Source: an uncultured Methylococcaceae bacterium (lineage in GTDB: Bacteria; Pseudomonadota; Gammaproteobacteria; Methylococcales; Methylococcaceae). From it: a stretch of DNA of 6,717 bases. Position 1 is the first letter of the stretch. Every line of letters begins with the position of its first letter. Location: positions 1 through 6,717 of the forward strand of contig CAIVXW010000388.1 of NCBI GenBank assembly GCA_903910005.1, read 5' to 3'. A program made the translations under genes and the position numbers. Of the stretch, positions 6,583 to 6,717 are shown in pieces. The notes under the pieces were generated by a model that ran no database searches, was not told where the DNA came from, and saw nothing but the letters and a program-made list of their open reading frames with translations.

Positions 6583-6717
6583 TTACGCATTGACGGAAGA
6601 TCGAAATTGTGGGTTCAAATGATCCTTGCCGATGATGAATTCCGTGATGAATGAAGAAACGACCTCCTTATACAAGGCCTTTTGCCATTGGTAGGGATTG
6701 TTGATGATTTGAGTAAA
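6583..6717 (-). CDS. Possible C-terminal end of an unknown protein (partial)
   Basis: Reading the minus strand from the right edge gives 44 open codons ending in TAA at 6585-6583. The peptide has a protein-like mix (for example NNPYQWQKALYKEVV, ending FRSSVNA) but I do not recognise a family. A second minus frame is open for about 33 codons, so openness alone is weak evidence. GC is 41% by hand count, visibly lower than the operon, which suggests a different origin. If real, the gene converges on the ZIP gene with an 11-bp gap and no visible terminator between them. Confidence 0.4.
   Translation of the reverse strand, partial: FTQIINNPYQWQKALYKEVVSSFITEFIIGKDHLNPQFRSSVNA

Overview
The window holds a single plus-strand gene cluster that looks like a metal (most likely zinc) uptake and allocation operon of a Gram-negative proteobacterium, probably a gammaproteobacterium. 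The Gram-negative assignment rests on a TonB-dependent outer-membrane receptor with a signal peptide and an aromatic C-terminal residue. The gammaproteobacterial guess rests on overall protein character, GC-rich coding sequence and a REP-like hairpin upstream, and is inference only.

Layout. Positions 1-170 carry no convincing gene. They hold a 14-bp tandem repeat (4.7 copies) running into a 7-bp-stem hairpin, then a pyrimidine-rich leader with degenerate 7-nt periodicity. Next come: a ZnuD-like TonB-dependent receptor (171-2321); a COG0523/CobW-family GTPase starting with TTG and overlapping the receptor stop by 4 bp (2318-3289); a second, longer COG0523 GTPase with an extra domain (3307-4677); a cytoplasmic WD40-repeat protein overlapping that stop by an ATGA junction (about 4674-5711); and a ZIP-family metal transporter (5789-6571). 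The last ~135 bp are AT-richer (41% GC by hand count) and may hold the C-terminal end of an unrelated minus-strand gene that enters from the right edge.

How the genes may work together (inference from families): the receptor brings zinc or a zinc complex across the outer membrane using TonB/ExbBD energy. The ZIP protein moves the ion from periplasm to cytoplasm. The two GTPases, each with the CxCC metal site of COG0523, would act as GTP-dependent metallochaperones or insertases for client proteins. The WD40 propeller could be a scaffold or client adaptor for one or both GTPases. No ZnuABC transporter, Zur regulator or TonB/Exb gene lies in the window, and I could not find a convincing Zur operator.

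The points most worth a second look are the pairing of one canonical and one divergent COG0523 GTPase with a Cys-rich eight-repeat WD40 protein between an outer-membrane receptor and a ZIP importer; the apparently relocated His-rich loop of the receptor; and the altered G4 (guanine-specificity) motif of the first GTPase.
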